Shown here: piece after piece, positions 1 to 7,107 of the stretch
Layout: each line of letters begins with the position of its first letter
Position numbering within the stretch: the stretch's first letter is position 1
NCBI GenBank assembly: GCA_050011535.1
Contig: JBEKIX010000077.1
Span: forward strand, 1-15,080
From: JAFNAG01 sp050011535
GTDB taxonomy: Bacteria > Acidobacteriota > UBA6911
DNA: 15,080 bases
Direction of reading: 5' to 3'
The notes under the pieces: generated by a model
Seen by the model: the letters and a program-made list of their open reading frames with translations, nothing else
Told to the model about the DNA's origin: nothing
Databases searched by the model: none
Program-made: the position numbers and the translations under genes

Positions 1-210
1 GCAACGCAGCAGATGCCCGCCCGCCGCCGCGCCCCTCCGGGCTGCGGCCCGCAGGCCCGCTGGCTTTGTTGCTCGCTCCTTACAGACTAAAGAGTATGCT
101 CGTCGCTCGCGCCGCGCCATCGGGCCTGGGGGCCAGCAGCAAAGTGTAAACGTTATTCATTGACAGGTCCTTAGTTCACTAATGCAGCTCGCTAACCGCA
201 GGAATAGCGG
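1..210. other. Non-coding GC-rich upstream region
   Basis: No credible gene is visible before the GTG at 250. Positions 13-60 are extremely GC-rich, with short palindromes such as CTGCG-GCC-CGCAG near 42-54. The octamer CAGGCCCG (52-59) recurs inverted as CGGGCCTG (121-128). The words TTGCTCGCTCC (69-79) and GCTCGTCGCTCGC (98-110) are related to each other. A TTGACA at 160-165 could be a -35 box for the downstream gene, but no good -10 box sits 16-18 bases later, so I do not call a promoter. The segment may be part of a dispersed intergenic repeat, which one window cannot show. Confidence 0.5.
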
Positions 211-211
211 G

Positions 212-246
212 GACCTCACCGGGACGGCTGGTCCTTCCCGGAGGTC
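212..246 (+). promoter_or_regulatory. Hairpin that would mask the Shine-Dalgarno of the GltD-like gene
   Basis: GACCT (212-216) can pair with AGGTC (242-246), and CCGGGA (219-224) with TCCCGG (236-241). This gives 11 base pairs with a two-base bulge (217-218) and an 11-base loop (225-235). The right arm contains the whole ribosome binding site GGAGG (240-244), five bases before the GTG at 250. Folded, this would hinder translation initiation. The pairing is visible in the sequence; any regulatory role is inference. Confidence 0.4.
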
Positions 247-249
247 TCC

Positions 250-1767
250 GTGGTTTTCCTCCCAAATGATTCCATGAGACAAGTCAGGAAACCACCCCAA
301 AATCCAAAACGAGTCCGCGGATTGAGGGCGGTGCTCATGCCGGAGCTCTCACCCGATGAGAGAATCCGCAATTTCTCCGAAGTGGCGTCCGGGTATACGC
401 CCGGCATGGCGAGTGCCGAAGCGATGCGCTGTCTGTTGTGCAGGGGAGCGACGGCCAAATGCGTCCGCAACTGTCCCATCGGGATCAATATTCCCAAGTT
501 CATCGCGGAGGTGGCAGCCGGCAAGTTTACCCAAGCGTACCAGACGATTCGCAAACAGAATCCGCTGCCCGGCGTTTGCGGGCGGATCTGTCCTCAAGAA
601 GGCCAATGCCAGACGCAGTGCATAGCGGCCCTCAAGGGTGAAGCGGTTTCCGTCGCGCATCTGGAACGATTCGTCGGGGACTGGCAACGATCGCGCGCCG
701 GCTCCCCGGCAGGCAGGCCTATCCCGCCCGAGGCGCCTCGCGTAGCTGTCATCGGCAGCGGGCCGGCTGCCTTGACGTGCGCTGCCGATCTTGCGCGATT
801 TGGCTGCGACGTGACTGTTTATGAGGGGCTCGGACAAGCAGGCGGAGTGCTCATGTATGGCATTCCGGACTTCCGGCTCCCTAAGGTGGTCGTTGAGCAG
901 GAAGTGGAAGGCATCCGGCGCATGGGCGTCCGGTTCTGTTTCCATGAGGCCATAAACGGAATCGAGGCTCTCCGCGAGCTTCTGGACAAGAGTGGTTTCC
1001 AGGCGGCTTATGTCAGTTCGTGCGCTGAGCTTCCCGCGGCATCCCGGATCCCGGCCGGCAACTTGAAGGGGACGTACAGCGCACAGGAGTTTCTTGCCCG
1101 GATCAGACAGGCTCTCGATGGGGAATCTGCGTTGGAACAGGATGTTCCCCTGCCTTCCAGCCGGGTGGTCGTAGCCGGAGGCGGCAACACCGCCATTGAT
1201 TGCGCTCGTGCTGCCGTGCGCATGGGTGCTTCAGAAGTGACGGTCGCATATCGGCGATCTCTCCAGGAGATGCCTGCCCGCGCCTGTGAAGTCGAGTATG
1301 CCCGGCAGGAAGGCATTCAGTTTCTGCCGCTATCGACTCCGGTGCGCTTGATCGGGGACGCGGAGAACAAGTTGAGGCGGGTAGAATGCGTCGAAACAGA
1401 ATTGGGTGCGCCAGATCCATCCGGAAGAGCGTGTCCCATTCTCAAGTCCGGTTCAGAGTTCCAGCTTTCGGCGGACACATGGGTCATGTCAATGGGACAG
1501 GGCCCGAATCCGGTGTGGGCCAATACGATCCGGGGACTGGAGTCGGGGACGCAGGGCGGATTCGAGGAGAAGGCGGAAGCACACCGAACCTGTATCCCGG
1601 GAGTCTTCGCCGGGGGCGAGATGATCGGCGGCGGTGCGATCACGCTCGCGATGCGCGCCGGACGCACCGCGGCACGCGCCATTCACCGATATCTGAGCTC
1701 CCGCACCGTCTTGTCGGATGGGAGCACGCAAAATATCGGATTGCGCCGCCGAACTGTGATAATCTAG
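250..1767 (+). CDS. GltD/NfnB-like Fe-S flavoprotein NAD(P) oxidoreductase
   Basis: This 505-residue protein belongs to the glutamate synthase small subunit / dihydropyrimidine dehydrogenase N-terminal / NfnB (SudA) superfamily, cytoplasmic enzymes that move electrons between NAD(P)H, FAD and Fe-S clusters. The N-terminal domain has two cysteine quartets expected to hold [4Fe-4S] clusters: C61, C64, C71, C75 and C110, C114, C120, C124. The FAD Rossmann motif (VIGSGPAAL) begins near residue 168, the NADPH motif GGGNTA is at 310-315, and a C-terminal FAD motif (FAGGEMIGGGAITLAMRAG) lies near 458-476. GTG at 250 is chosen because GGAGG (240-244) lies just upstream; conserved sequence begins only near Met30, so ATG 274 or ATG 337 are alternatives. 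It lies 114 bases before nifJ, which points to ferredoxin:NADP electron transfer rather than glutamate synthesis, since no GltB large subunit is seen. The usual family segment around tGAg reads SSCAE here, an oddity. Confidence 0.85.
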   Translation: MVFLPNDSMRQVRKPPQNPKRVRGLRAVLMPELSPDERIRNFSEVASGYTPGMASAEAMRCLLCRGATAKCVRNCPIGINIPKFIAEVAAGKFTQAYQTIRKQNPLPGVCGRICPQEGQCQTQCIAALKGEAVSVAHLERFVGDWQRSRAGSPAGRPIPPEAPRVAVIGSGPAALTCAADLARFGCDVTVYEGLGQAGGVLMYGIPDFRLPKVVVEQEVEGIRRMGVRFCFHEAINGIEALRELLDKSGFQAAYVSSCAELPAASRIPAGNLKGTYSAQEFLARIRQALDGESALEQDVPLPSSRVVVAGGGNTAIDCARAAVRMGASEVTVAYRRSLQEMPARACEVEYARQEGIQFLPLSTPVRLIGDAENKLRRVECVETELGAPDPSGRACPILKSGSEFQLSADTWVMSMGQGPNPVWANTIRGLESGTQGGFEEKAEAHRTCIPGVFAGGEMIGGGAITLAMRAGRTAARAIHRYLSSRTVLSDGSTQNIGLRRRTVII

Positions 1768-1796
1768 CCGGTCCCCAAATGTGGAAAACGATTGAA

Positions 1797-1816
1797 CGCC
1801 GGGTTGTGAGCCGGCG
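1797..1816 (+). promoter_or_regulatory. Small hairpin between the GltD-like gene and nifJ
   Basis: CGCCGG (1797-1802) and CCGGCG (1811-1816) form a perfect 6-bp stem with an 8-base loop. No T tract follows, so it is unlikely to be an intrinsic terminator; it could be an RNA processing or stability element in a two-gene transcript. The rest of the 114-base gap shows no convincing promoter. Confidence 0.3.
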
Positions 1817-1881
1817 GCCATACTGCGGAGCTTGGATCCAAACCGAACAGTCATCATTTATTTAGATCGAGGTAAACAATC

Positions 1882-4800
1882 ATGAGTAGAAAGATGGTCA
1901 CAATCGACGGTAACGAAGCAGCAGCCTATGTTGCTTTCAGAACCAACGAGGTCATCGCCATTTATCCAATCACTCCATCTTCCCCCATGGGAGAATGGTC
2001 GGATCAATGGGCGGCCGAGGGCCTGCACAACATCTGGGGCACGATTCCATCCGTTACGGAGATGCAGAGCGAGGGCGGCGCCGCGGGCGCCGTGCACGGC
2101 GCTCTGCAGACAGGGGCATTGACAACCACGTTCACCGCAGCGCAGGGCCTCCTGCTGATGATCCCCAACATGTTCAAAATCGCGGGAGAGCTGACACCTA
2201 CCGTGTTTCATGTTTCGGCGCGCACCATCGCCACGCATGCACTTTCGATTTTCGGCGACCACAGCGACGTCATGGCGACACGCACCACCGGGTTCGGCCT
2301 GATTGCCTCCAATTCAGTCCAGGAAATCATGGACTTTGCGCTGATCACTCAGGCAGCGGCCCTGGAAGCACGCGTTCCGTTTATTCACTTCTTTGACGGC
2401 TTCCGCAGTTCCCACGAGGTCATGAAGATCGAACAGCTCACGGAAGATGATATGCGCGCGATGATCGACCATGAGCTCGTGCTCGCGCACCGCAACCGCC
2501 GCCTGACGCCTGAAAGACCGGTCCTGCGCGGCACGGCACAGAACCCGGATGTCTTCTTCCAGGCGCGGGAGACCTGCAATCCGTTTTACCTGGCGACACC
2601 CGCGATCGTGCAGAAGGCCATGGACAGATTTGCGGGCATTGTGGGACGCCAGTACCACCTGTTCGATTACTTTGGTTCGCCTGATGCCGAGCGCGTGATC
2701 GTGATGATGGGATCGGGAGCTGAAGCGGCGCACGAATGCGTAGAGTACCTTGCCGATCGCGGCGAGAAAATCGGCTTGATCAAAGTTCGCTTGTTCCGGC
2801 CGTTTTCCATCAGCGCCTTCGTGGAGGCACTGCCTCCAACGGTGAAGGTGATCGCAACTCTGGATCGCACCAAGGAGCCCGGAAGCGCGGGAGAACCGTT
2901 GTATCAGGACGTGGTGACGGCCGTTGCCGAAACGTTCTCGCGAGGCGCCGCACCGTTCAAGTCGTTCCCGCTTATCACCGGCGGCCGCTACGGCCTGTCC
3001 TCCAAGGAGTTCACCCCGGCAATGGTGCGCGGAGTGTTCGACGAAATGAAGAAAGCAGAACCGAAGAACCACTTCGTAGTGGGCATTCAGGACGACGTGA
3101 CCGGCTCTTCGATCGACTACGACGCCTCGTTTTCGACTGAAGGAGACGACGTCGTGCGGGCGCTGTTTTACGGCCTCGGGGCGGACGGAACGGTAGGCGC
3201 CAACAAGAATTCGATCAAAATCATCGGCGAGGACACGCCGAACTATGCGCAAGGGTATTTTGTTTATGACTCGAAAAAGTCGGGAGCGGTCACGGTGTCC
3301 CATTTGCGCTTCGGGCCGCGCCCGATTCACTCTACCTATCTCATCGACAAGGCCAATTTCATCGCCTGCCATCAGTCGGTCTTTTTGGAACGTTACGACA
3401 TGCTGAGGGACGCCATGCCCGGCGCCACGTTCCTCCTCAACAGCCTGTTCGGCCCCAATGAGGTGTGGGACAAGCTGCCTCGGAGTGTTCAGCAGCAGAT
3501 CATCGACAAGAAGATCCGCTTCTTCGTAATCGACGGCTACAAGGTCGCCAAGGACACGGGCATGGGCGCGCGCGTCAACACCATCATGCAGACCTGCTTC
3601 TTCGCGATCTCGGGAGTTCTGCCGCGTGAGGAAGCGATCGAGTCCATCAAGTATTCGATCAAGAAAACCTACGGCGCCAAGGGCGAGGACGTCGTGCGCA
3701 AGAATTTCCAGGCCGTGGAGCAAACGCTGGCCAATCTTTTTGAGGTCAAGGTGCCGGCGAAGGCGACCAGTGCCTTCGAACGGCCACCCGTTGTGGCCGC
3801 CGAGGCGCCCCCATTCGTCCACAAAGTGGTGGCTCCCATCATGGCGGGCCGCGGCGATTCCCTGCCCGTGAGCGCTTTCCCCATGGACGGTACATTCCCG
3901 ACGGGTACCTGCGCCTGGGAAAAGCGCAACATCGCGCTTGAAATACCATCATGGGAACCCGAGGTCTGCATTCAGTGCGGCAAATGCGCGATCGCCTGCC
4001 CTCACGCCACTATTCGCATCAAGGCATACGACATGAAGCTTGCGGAAAAGGCGCCGAAAACCTTCAAATGGATGCCTGCGAAAGGGAGCGAGTTTGTCGA
4101 AGGCATGGCCTATACGGTTCAGGTGGCACCGGAAGATTGTACGGGATGCGGCCTGTGTGTCGATGTGTGTCCGGCCAAGAACAAGAAAGAAACCCGCTTC
4201 AAAGCCATCAATATGGTGCCCCAGCTTCCAATCCGGGCAACGGAGCGAGAAAACTACGAGTTCTTCCTGAATCTTCCCGAGTACGACCGGCGCCTGGTGC
4301 GCATGGGCAGCATCAAAGCGAACCAGTTGTTGCAGCCGCTTTTTGAGTATTCCGGCGCCTGCTCGGGCTGCGGAGAAACGCCTTACGTCAAGCTCATGAC
4401 CCAGCTCTTCGGGGATCGCGCCATCGTCGCCAACGCGACCGGATGTTCATCAATTTACGGCGGCAACCTGCCGACGACACCGTGGACGACCAACAAGGAT
4501 GGACGAGGGCCGGCCTGGAACAACTCGCTGTTCGAAGACAACGCCGAGTTTGGACTTGGGTATCGGCTGACCATCGACAAGCACGCAGAGATGGCGCGCG
4601 AGCTGGTCCAGACGCTGGCTCCGGAGATCGGAGGCGAACTGGCGAACGGTATTCTCCAGTCCGATCAGTCCGATGAATCCGGCATCTACGCTCAGCGCGA
4701 GCGCGTGGTCGCGCTTCGCCATAAGCTTGCGGAACTGAAGTCCGCCGAGGCGCGCAGCCTCGAAAGCCTGGCGGATTACTTGATCAAGAAAAGCGTCTGG

Positions 4801-5487
4801 ATCGTCGGCGGCGATGGCTGGGCCTATGACATCGGCTACGGCGGGTTGGACCACGTTTTGGCTTCGGGACGCAACGTCAACGTCCTCGTGCTCGACACCG
4901 AGGTCTACTCCAACACCGGCGGGCAGATGTCAAAGTCAACTCCGCGCGCGGCCGTGGCCAAGTTTGCCGCCGGCGGTAAGCAGGTGGCCAAGAAAGACCT
5001 CGGCATGCACGCCATGAATTACGGAACCGTCTACGTGGCTGCGGTAGCGATGGGCGCCAACGACGCGCAGACCGTCAAGGCATTCCTCGAGGCCGAGTCA
5101 TACAACGGGCCGTCGATCATCATCGCCTACAGCCATTGCATCGCGCACGGCATCAACATGACAACCGGCATGAGAAACCAGAAGGCCGCGGTCGACACGG
5201 GATACTGGCCGTTGTATCGCTATGATCCAAGGCTGACGGCTCAGGGAAAGAACCCGCTGGTGCTTGATTCCAAACCGCCGAAGATGCCGCTGAAGGATTA
5301 TGCCTACAGCGAAACACGCTACAAGATGCTTGCCTTGAGCCAGCCCGAAGAAGCCAAGCGCCTCCTCGACCTTGCCCAGCAGGATGTGCTCAAGCGCTTC
5401 CAGTTCTACCAACAACTGGCGTCGTTGGAGTATGGCAAACCGGATGCACCTCCTGCGGGCAGCAAAACAGCGGAAGCAAAGGAATAG
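1882..5487 (+). CDS. nifJ: Pyruvate:ferredoxin (flavodoxin) oxidoreductase, NifJ type
   Basis: This single-chain, 1201-residue enzyme oxidises pyruvate with CoA to acetyl-CoA and CO2 and reduces ferredoxin or flavodoxin in the cytoplasm. Length and domain order match the homodimeric family (Desulfovibrio africanus enzyme, 1232 aa). The N-terminal domain has the YPITPSSPMGEW motif with T31, E64 and R114 at positions equivalent to the known pyruvate/TPP site residues. The ferredoxin-like insert has two [4Fe-4S] motifs: C696, C699, C702, C706 and C753, C756, C759, C763. The proximal-cluster cysteines are C827, C830, C855 and C1086. The TPP-binding stretch starts GDGWAYDIGYGG near 977 and contains YSNTGGQ. 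All catalytic and cluster residues I can check are present. ATG 1882 follows CGAGG (1868-1872). It forms a likely operon with the preceding flavoprotein and ends at a strong terminator. The enzyme class is usually oxygen-sensitive, suggesting anaerobic or microaerobic growth. Confidence 0.97.
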   Translation: MSRKMVTIDGNEAAAYVAFRTNEVIAIYPITPSSPMGEWSDQWAAEGLHNIWGTIPSVTEMQSEGGAAGAVHGALQTGALTTTFTAAQGLLLMIPNMFKIAGELTPTVFHVSARTIATHALSIFGDHSDVMATRTTGFGLIASNSVQEIMDFALITQAAALEARVPFIHFFDGFRSSHEVMKIEQLTEDDMRAMIDHELVLAHRNRRLTPERPVLRGTAQNPDVFFQARETCNPFYLATPAIVQKAMDRFAGIVGRQYHLFDYFGSPDAERVIVMMGSGAEAAHECVEYLADRGEKIGLIKVRLFRPFSISAFVEALPPTVKVIATLDRTKEPGSAGEPLYQDVVTAVAETFSRGAAPFKSFPLITGGRYGLSSKEFTPAMVRGVFDEMKKAEPKNHFVVGIQDDVTGSSIDYDASFSTEGDDVVRALFYGLGADGTVGANKNSIKIIGEDTPNYAQGYFVYDSKKSGAVTVSHLRFGPRPIHSTYLIDKANFIACHQSVFLERYDMLRDAMPGATFLLNSLFGPNEVWDKLPRSVQQQIIDKKIRFFVIDGYKVAKDTGMGARVNTIMQTCFFAISGVLPREEAIESIKYSIKKTYGAKGEDVVRKNFQAVEQTLANLFEVKVPAKATSAFERPPVVAAEAPPFVHKVVAPIMAGRGDSLPVSAFPMDGTFPTGTCAWEKRNIALEIPSWEPEVCIQCGKCAIACPHATIRIKAYDMKLAEKAPKTFKWMPAKGSEFVEGMAYTVQVAPEDCTGCGLCVDVCPAKNKKETRFKAINMVPQLPIRATERENYEFFLNLPEYDRRLVRMGSIKANQLLQPLFEYSGACSGCGETPYVKLMTQLFGDRAIVANATGCSSIYGGNLPTTPWTTNKDGRGPAWNNSLFEDNAEFGLGYRLTIDKHAEMARELVQTLAPEIGGELANGILQSDQSDESGIYAQRERVVALRHKLAELKSAEARSLESLADYLIKKSVWIVGGDGWAYDIGYGGLDHVLASGRNVNVLVLDTEVYSNTGGQMSKSTPRAAVAKFAAGGKQVAKKDLGMHAMNYGTVYVAAVAMGANDAQTVKAFLEAESYNGPSIIIAYSHCIAHGINMTTGMRNQKAAVDTGYWPLYRYDPRLTAQGKNPLVLDSKPPKMPLKDYAYSETRYKMLALSQPEEAKRLLDLAQQDVLKRFQFYQQLASLEYGKPDAPPAGSKTAEAKE

Positions 5488-5510
5488 GCTCTTAGCAAAG
5501 GTGTGACATA

Positions 5511-5555
5511 GAAAACGGGCGGCAAATCCCTGAGATTTGCCGCCCGTTTTCTTTT
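5511..5555 (+). terminator. Intrinsic terminator after nifJ
   Basis: A perfect 18-bp inverted repeat (5511-5528 and 5534-5551; arm core ACGGGCGGCAAATC) encloses the 5-base loop CCTGA and runs into a T-rich end (TTTTCTTTT). It begins 23 bases after the nifJ stop. The arm starts with GAAAA, so it may also work on the opposite strand. Confidence 0.93.
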
Positions 5556-6047
5556 GAAGCTCTTGAAAAGACGGATGATATCCGGATGCGCCGTCTCCTG
5601 AAGATCATTGAGCCCTCATGAGGCACAAACCTAAAGAGTTGTAAAACACCTTTGCAGAATCCGATCGCAGGGTGATCACATCATAACCCGTGTAAAAAGA
5701 AAGGGTTCCTCTCAAGAAGGAATCGACCGCTCACTGAATAAGTATCGCTTTTTTTACAATTTCCTGATGCTCCAAGTAACTAATAGTTGATCGTCTCTTC
5801 GCTCTTCGATGCCTTCCGGCCGTCAGAAATCCTTACAATCCTGGAATTTCGCCAACCTGCAGAAAAACCCATGTTTACGCTGGATTTCATCCGGATGAGG
5901 CGCGAAAAGGTGTAAAGAGAACCTTACATTCTGAATGACCACCACCGGGAGAACCTAAAGCCGATCGAATCTCAAGAGTCGTCTAACCATTTGATAAACA
6001 TAATGATGGAAGGATAAAGAAAGGTTCGGACCAGGTCTGGAAAGATT
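5556..6047. other. Long non-coding intergenic region with repeated TGTAA/TTACA words
   Basis: About 490 bases lack any ORF with coding character and are more AT-rich than the flanking genes. The word TGTAA or its complement TTACA appears at 5640-5644, 5691-5695, 5754-5758, 5833-5837, 5911-5915 and 5924-5928. The last two form an inverted pair, TGTAAAG-AGA-ACCTTACA (5911-5928). A CCTTACA heptamer occurs twice (5832-5838 region and 5922-5928) and GTGTAAA twice (5690-5696 and 5910-5916). This looks like the promoter and control region of the PEP-CTERM gene, but I cannot identify a specific promoter or regulator. Confidence 0.5.
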
Positions 6048-6128
6048 CTTGCTTACCTAGTAAGCCGGACGGCGAATTAGCAAGTCTGTGCAAAAACAAT
6101 GTGGGGATGCATCCCCTGAAGGAGGAAT
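6048..6128 (+). promoter_or_regulatory. Structured 5' leader of the PEP-CTERM gene
   Basis: Two mutually exclusive hairpins share bases: GCTTAC (6051-6056) with GTAAGC (6060-6065), and CTTGCT (6048-6053) with AGCAAG (6079-6084). Further down is a perfect 14-base palindrome, GGGGATGCATCCCC (6103-6116), followed by the strong ribosome binding site GGAGG (6121-6125), three bases before the ATG at 6129. The palindrome could be a protein operator or an RNA hairpin next to the ribosome site. I compared the stretch with the c-di-GMP-I (GEMM) riboswitch consensus and do not find its conserved core. Confidence 0.4.
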
Positions 6129-6809
6129 ATGAAGCGAGGACTTTTATATGTGGTTGCAATCTTATTGGCGCTGCCATCTCTCAGTTTTAGCAGCATTATC
6201 GGATCCACCAATTACTTAGATTTCAGTTCGGACACGGTTGACTGGTGCCAGAGCGGCTTTGGCTGTGCTGGCGCGCAGATCGCGACACCGCAGGCCTGGA
6301 CTTCGAGTGGCGGAAACACTGGTCTCGTTGGTCTGGTAGACACCGGGCAGGGATTTTACAATCTGAAACAGGGCACGAGTTGGGGCGGTAACTTTAGCAA
6401 TAATATGGGCCTGATTTACAACGGGGCCAGCTTTGGGAACACACCCACAGACATCGCGATCACCTTTGATCAAGCAATGTATGGCGCCGGCGCCTGGATC
6501 CAGGCGAATTATTTTGGTGATTTTACTGCAAAAGTGACGGCGTATGATGTGAATTACCTTTCACTGGGTTCCTATTCCACGTCAGGGACATCCAATGGCA
6601 ACCCAGGCACCGCCCTCTTTATTGGCGTGCTGGACAGCAGTGCGGATATCTGGGCTCTCCAGTTCGATGCCGTTGGTATTGGCCCTTATGAGCCCGATTT
6701 TGCGATCGGCACCATGCGTCTTAACTCAGCGGTTCCTGAACCGTCCACCTGCATTCTGCTGAGCCTTGGCCTTGGTGCTTTTGGCCTCGTGTGGCGCCGC
6801 AAGAAGTAA
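6129..6809 (+). CDS. Exported PEP-CTERM sorting-domain protein
   Basis: This 226-residue protein starts with a signal peptide (MKRGLLYVVAILLALPSLSF, then a likely cleavage near residues 20-22). It ends with a PEP-CTERM anchor: PEP at 203-205, a hydrophobic stretch (about 207-222) and a basic tail RRKK. PEP-CTERM proteins are exported by Sec and processed by an exosortase, often linked to extracellular polysaccharide and biofilm matrix; no exosortase gene lies in this window. The mature part is rich in Gly, Ser, Asn and Thr and looks like a beta-sandwich; it has a possible disulfide (C40, C46). I recognise no enzymatic motif, so its function is unknown. ATG 6129 is supported by GGAGG at 6121-6125. 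A hairpin follows the stop, so it is probably transcribed alone. A decayed copy of its 5' end lies at 6904-7092. Confidence 0.88.
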   Translation: MKRGLLYVVAILLALPSLSFSSIIGSTNYLDFSSDTVDWCQSGFGCAGAQIATPQAWTSSGGNTGLVGLVDTGQGFYNLKQGTSWGGNFSNNMGLIYNGASFGNTPTDIAITFDQAMYGAGAWIQANYFGDFTAKVTAYDVNYLSLGSYSTSGTSNGNPGTALFIGVLDSSADIWALQFDAVGIGPYEPDFAIGTMRLNSAVPEPSTCILLSLGLGAFGLVWRRKK

Positions 6810-6831
6810 GCATTTTGATTCTCGATATGTT

Positions 6832-6865
6832 CCGGGGCCGTGCCATGTCGGCCCCGGGTGATTTT
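6832..6865 (+). terminator. Probable intrinsic terminator after the PEP-CTERM gene
   Basis: CCGGGGCCG (6832-6840) and CGGCCCCGG (6849-6857) form a perfect 9-bp GC-rich stem with an 8-base loop, 22 bases after the stop codon. The T run that follows (GTGATTTT) is short and interrupted, so termination may be partial. Confidence 0.65.
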
Positions 6866-6903
6866 CCTGATCAGGCGCAACGAGTCGCGACATTTTCCCT
6901 CAT

Positions 6904-7092
6904 GGAGGAGGGTAATTGAAACGAGTCCTTTCGAAGTTCAGGCTGCACCTGGCACTTTCAAACGGCAGTTCTCCGGCCGGCATGATCGGCTCCACAAATC
7001 CGGCTGATTTCCCGCAACGATCACACCGGTCGACATCAATTTCCAGTCATTGGGTGGTCACTTCACGAATCGTGTCTGAAACATTACCTTAA
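6904..7092 (+). pseudogene. Decayed 5' fragment of a PEP-CTERM paralogue
   Basis: From TTG 6916, preceded by GGAGGAGGG (6904-6912), a 58-codon frame runs to TAA 7090-7092. Its translation begins (L/M)KRVL and has IGSTN at residues 24-28 and DF at 31-32, the same positions as in the intact protein at 6129 (MKRGL, IGSTN 24-28, DF 31-32). The upstream DNA also aligns around GGAGGA. After DF the frame diverges, but another frame from 7030 reads VDINFQSLGGHFTNRV, resembling the VDW segment that follows in the intact copy; a small insertion would explain this. The signal peptide core is no longer hydrophobic. The remnant lacks the rest of the domain and the PEP-CTERM tail. Alternatively it is a short translated leader, since its stop overlaps the ribosome binding site of the next gene. 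Confidence 0.55.
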
Positions 7093-7107
7093 GGAGGTTG
7101 TTTGCAT

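Noticed and set aside
1..249. tRNA gene or a 3' coding end at the left edge
   Set aside because: No cloverleaf, no T-loop GTTCGAAT-like motif and no protein-like frame could be found.
2314..3822. 502-codon open frame on the - strand inside nifJ
   Set aside because: The + strand frame is a complete PFOR with all catalytic motifs; the antisense frame is rich in His, Arg and Val with no recognisable domain, a usual side effect of GC-rich codon use.
5511..5555. CRISPR-type or attachment-site repeat
   Set aside because: The single perfect inverted repeat with a T-rich tail right after nifJ is an intrinsic terminator; no repeat-spacer array exists.
6020..6120. c-di-GMP-I (GEMM) riboswitch upstream of the PEP-CTERM gene
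   Set aside because: The fragment GTAAGCCGGACGGC looks vaguely similar, but the conserved GGGCAAA and GACGCAAAGC core is absent.
5983..6177. 64-codon - strand frame in the PEP-CTERM leader
   Set aside because: It overlaps the start and ribosome site of the PEP-CTERM gene, has no good Shine-Dalgarno and no recognisable features.
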